This document shows positions 61,421 to 64,000 of a DNA stretch of 64,000 nucleotides, piece by piece. Position numbers and translations under genes: made by a program. The stretch lies in NCBI GenBank assembly GCA_001695595.3, contig MBPM02000073.1, forward strand, positions 372,001-436,000. Reading direction: 5' to 3'. Source of the stretch: Plasmopara viticola. Lineage: Eukaryota; Oomycota; Peronosporomycetes; Peronosporales; Peronosporaceae. Position 1 is the first letter of the stretch. Every line of letters starts with the position of its first letter. The notes below the pieces were generated by a model that was given only the letters and a program-made list of their open reading frames with translations, was not told where the DNA came from and did not search any database.

Positions 61421-64000
61421 TTGCACCCCACTTTTTATAGCACCCCTACACGGTATTCGATTGACGTTGATACACACACAAAAAGACGAAATGTAGAAAA
61501 GCAGCGCGGATCGGGTGGAAGTCGAAGTAAAAGTCAAGACGAAGGAGGAGCTACAGCCAAGTTTGTGGTCGGCAAGTACGACGCAGAGGAGGACGATTAT
61601 GTGGTGGTGCTACAGATCGCAGAGGACGCACAACGAACCCACCGACAGTTGGGCAGTAAGAAGTTTTTGTGGAGAGCTTTGGCTAGGCGAAAAGTTCCTA
61701 ATAGCAAGTCAGATTGCGTACCAGATCAAGAGATTTTATGAAGTATGTTGAGATGCCGAGTAAAATTCGAGACATTCGAACAACAATCGCAAAGATCGAC
61801 GGGAAGCTCGTCGTCGATACCTATTAACCGAGAGTTGTTACGCAGTGGCTGCCTTACAAGCAGGCGAATGTCATGAAGAAGAGTCTTGATCGCGCAAATG
61901 AGACTCAACTTGATAGTTTTGAGGAAGAGGTGGAAACGACGATATTTTGTACTGATTAAGAGAACGAAGTTAGCAACAAGAGAGAAGTGGGCATCGCTGC
62001 AGTAGCAGTTTTGACAAGCCACGTGGAGATGTGCAATTGCACGATGACATGCTGTCTTTACGCTTTTTCAAGATGAAACCTAGCGACCGTTCTGTTTTGA
62101 GGCAGCTGGTGAAAAAGTTTGGTTTGTCTGCTCTGGATCAAGCGACGACGGTGCGATCACCTGGGTCTATTTACTGCAGAGTTTGTCAGGCGGTGGAAAC
62201 AGGACTATTTCGCCTTTTGCTGCCCTATTCAACTCGCTATCCAATACCAAGCAATTACATTCGGTGAATGGGTCGAATGGTGCTCGTATTGGCACTAGCA
62301 CGATCGATGCACGGAGTATTCGCACCGTCGCAGAGCTGCGTCGAGTGCTGCACACAAACAAGTAACTGGAGGCAATGATATTCCAAAAGCTTGATTAGCT
62401 CTTTCAATCCCGAAACACATGTGCGAATTTCACGCGACACTGAATATTGAAAGTTTTAATGTTGTGATCCTACAAAGACCCTTGATTGTTCCAGCCAACC
62501 AACATTAAAACTTAAGGCAAAGGCGGTTTTAGCCCTGTATATTGAGGGGTGCTATAATAGTGGGGTATGGCGTAGTGAACGAGAACTGAAGCGACTCCCT
62601 AATAAAAAGGTTGTAAAAAACTGTGCGGTGTGCGCCAGTCTTACTTGAACAGCTAAAGCGACGTAAGCAATTTTTATAATTGATTATTATGTAATGGCTC
62701 GAGCAAGAGGAACGCAAAGTACTGTGTCAAACCGCGACGAATAAAAAACTAGCACTCGGACAGCCCTTAATGGCACATCAATCAAAAGTCATAATGGACT
62801 CAAAGGTTGACAGTACTGCAAAACAAAGCTGCAGTCTCTAAACATCATTGAACTGGCTTAAAGCAGCCCTCGGCTTTCGTCTAGTAAGCTGTGCGTCCGA
62901 TTCTAGTCACAAGGGTGTTTAATACGACCGTGAGAGCCTTTTAATTATTGGTCGATCGGTGGAAGCGCCATTAGATGAGTACAACACATATCGCGACAAT
63001 GCACAATGCTGTATTTCTACAACATATTTCTTTCAGAATCTTCACTCCCGGTTCAGCTTTAGAATTGGTCAAAAATCTCAAAGGTGGTACAGCTGCTTAA
63101 GCTGATGCAATGGTTAAGATGACTGTCGGTTTACTTAGGATGCTATTCATTTCCGATCGTAGCTTAAGAAATGATGCAATTGCATCGCATAACAACGAAT
63201 TACTACTTGCTATTACTTTAGGAGTAAGAGACATTGCTAGATATTTTTAGACGGCATTGGTCTCCTTGAAGTACCGTTTAGTGGATAGAATCGAGATGAT
63301 GTGTTTGCGATCAAGTAGTAAGACAACGAATACTCCCCCGTATCGGAACGGCCGCTCCCATTGGTCGCATGGACGTTTTGTCGTGTGGACCATATGTAGA
63401 TGGTTTATGCGACGAATGGTGATTTGAAGATAAATGTGAGGGCGTACTTTGTAGGACAATGAAGTGCAAAAGGCGCAGTAGTATAATAACGCATTAAATA
63501 GAATTGCTTGATATTTAAGACGGCATTGGACCTCGCGACAGCACGCATAGAATCTAACGGCCTTGCCTAAGTTCGCGTGATCAAGAACATTCTACCGGTA
63601 TTCCATGTAAACGAAAGCTTTGCAAACATGGATAATCTTCTAGAAATTTAATTCGCCTCATTTCTTTCGCATGGGCAAATTATCGAAGTAAATGAGGTTT
63701 CTGCAGCTCAAGCACGGCCAGGAGCAATGGTGATGTGAAGATAATGACAACGAAGTGCAAAAGGCGCAGTGGTATAATGTCGCACAATAAATAGCAATGC
63801 TAGAAATTTCCTGACGACCTTGGACCTCGCGACAGGTACCTATGTACGCATAGAAATTAAAGACCTTGCGGAATTTCGCGTAATCCGGAGTATACCCCGG
63901 TTCCATGTACATGAAAGCTTTGCAAACATGGATAGCCAGCCCACCAGAAATTTAACTCGTTTCTCTTTCTTTCGCATCTTGTCGCTCTCATATGATCGTT
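61421..64000 (+). repeat. Segmental repeat unit R6 (partial, a to i)
   Basis: Near-identical to R5; runs to the window end in the sequence before j. a at 61421-61741 and b at 62031-62267 (early TGA). f at about 62840-63110 is broken by TAATTATTGG and a base loss in GTCAAAAATC. h/i repeats lie at 63460-63960. The array evidently continues beyond the window. Confidence 0.92.

Overview
The window looks like repeat-rich, gene-poor nuclear DNA of an oomycete (Peronosporales: Phytophthora or a downy mildew). The evidence is: copia polyproteins with eukaryotic gag-PR-IN-RT-RNase H order; LTR promoters with a TTCACTTY match to the oomycete initiator consensus YTCAYTYY just after a TATA-like run; and a short secreted protein family with a QXLR...EER layout, an oomycete effector signature. 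There is no bacterial operon structure, rRNA or ordinary tRNA gene. The species cannot be named from the sequence.

Almost everything outside the transposons is one low-copy segmental repeat of about 4.1 kb. I label its parts a-o in the + direction: a and b (two conserved + strand ORF regions), c-e (spacer), f (88-118 codon ORF), g, h/i (tandem promoter-like repeats), j/k (+ strand gene with signal peptide, then a Lys-rich ORF in another frame), l (minus ORF), m, n (minus strand QXLR-EER gene) and o. Orientation switches twice. Positions 1 to about 9.76 kb are + (P1, P2), about 9.76 to 32.6 kb are inverted (L2, L1, L0), and 32.6 to 64 kb are + (R0 to R6, a head-to-tail tandem array). The first switch lies in a 5' module (promoter plus signal peptide) shared by genes j and n. 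It creates the only n copy with an open frame, at 9764-10051. The second switch is a palindrome with a 73-bp duplication at about 32.6 kb.

Mobile elements have repeatedly inserted into the array. Copia 1 (3836-8441, minus) has a related solo LTR at 2768-3022. Copia 2 (10225-14942, +, TSD GTCCC) is a second family. Copia 3 and copia 4 (17145-25890, +) form a compound element sharing a middle LTR. Copia 5 (40757-45190, minus, TSD AAATC) belongs to the copia 4 family. Two 1.16-kb internally deleted LINE derivatives lie at 1090-2256 and 30576-31738. Two SINE-like derivatives per unit lie in R3 and R4, one of them with a tRNA-Leu(CAG)-like head. All copia polyproteins are broken; copia 4 is nearest to intact, with one 4-bp deletion and one nonsense codon.

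Functionally, the locus appears to be a decaying or birth-and-death cluster of secreted effector-like genes. Recombination between repeat units and between inverted 5' modules reshuffles promoters and signal peptides. Many differences between neighbouring copies are homopolymer length changes, so some frameshifts may be sequencing or assembly error.
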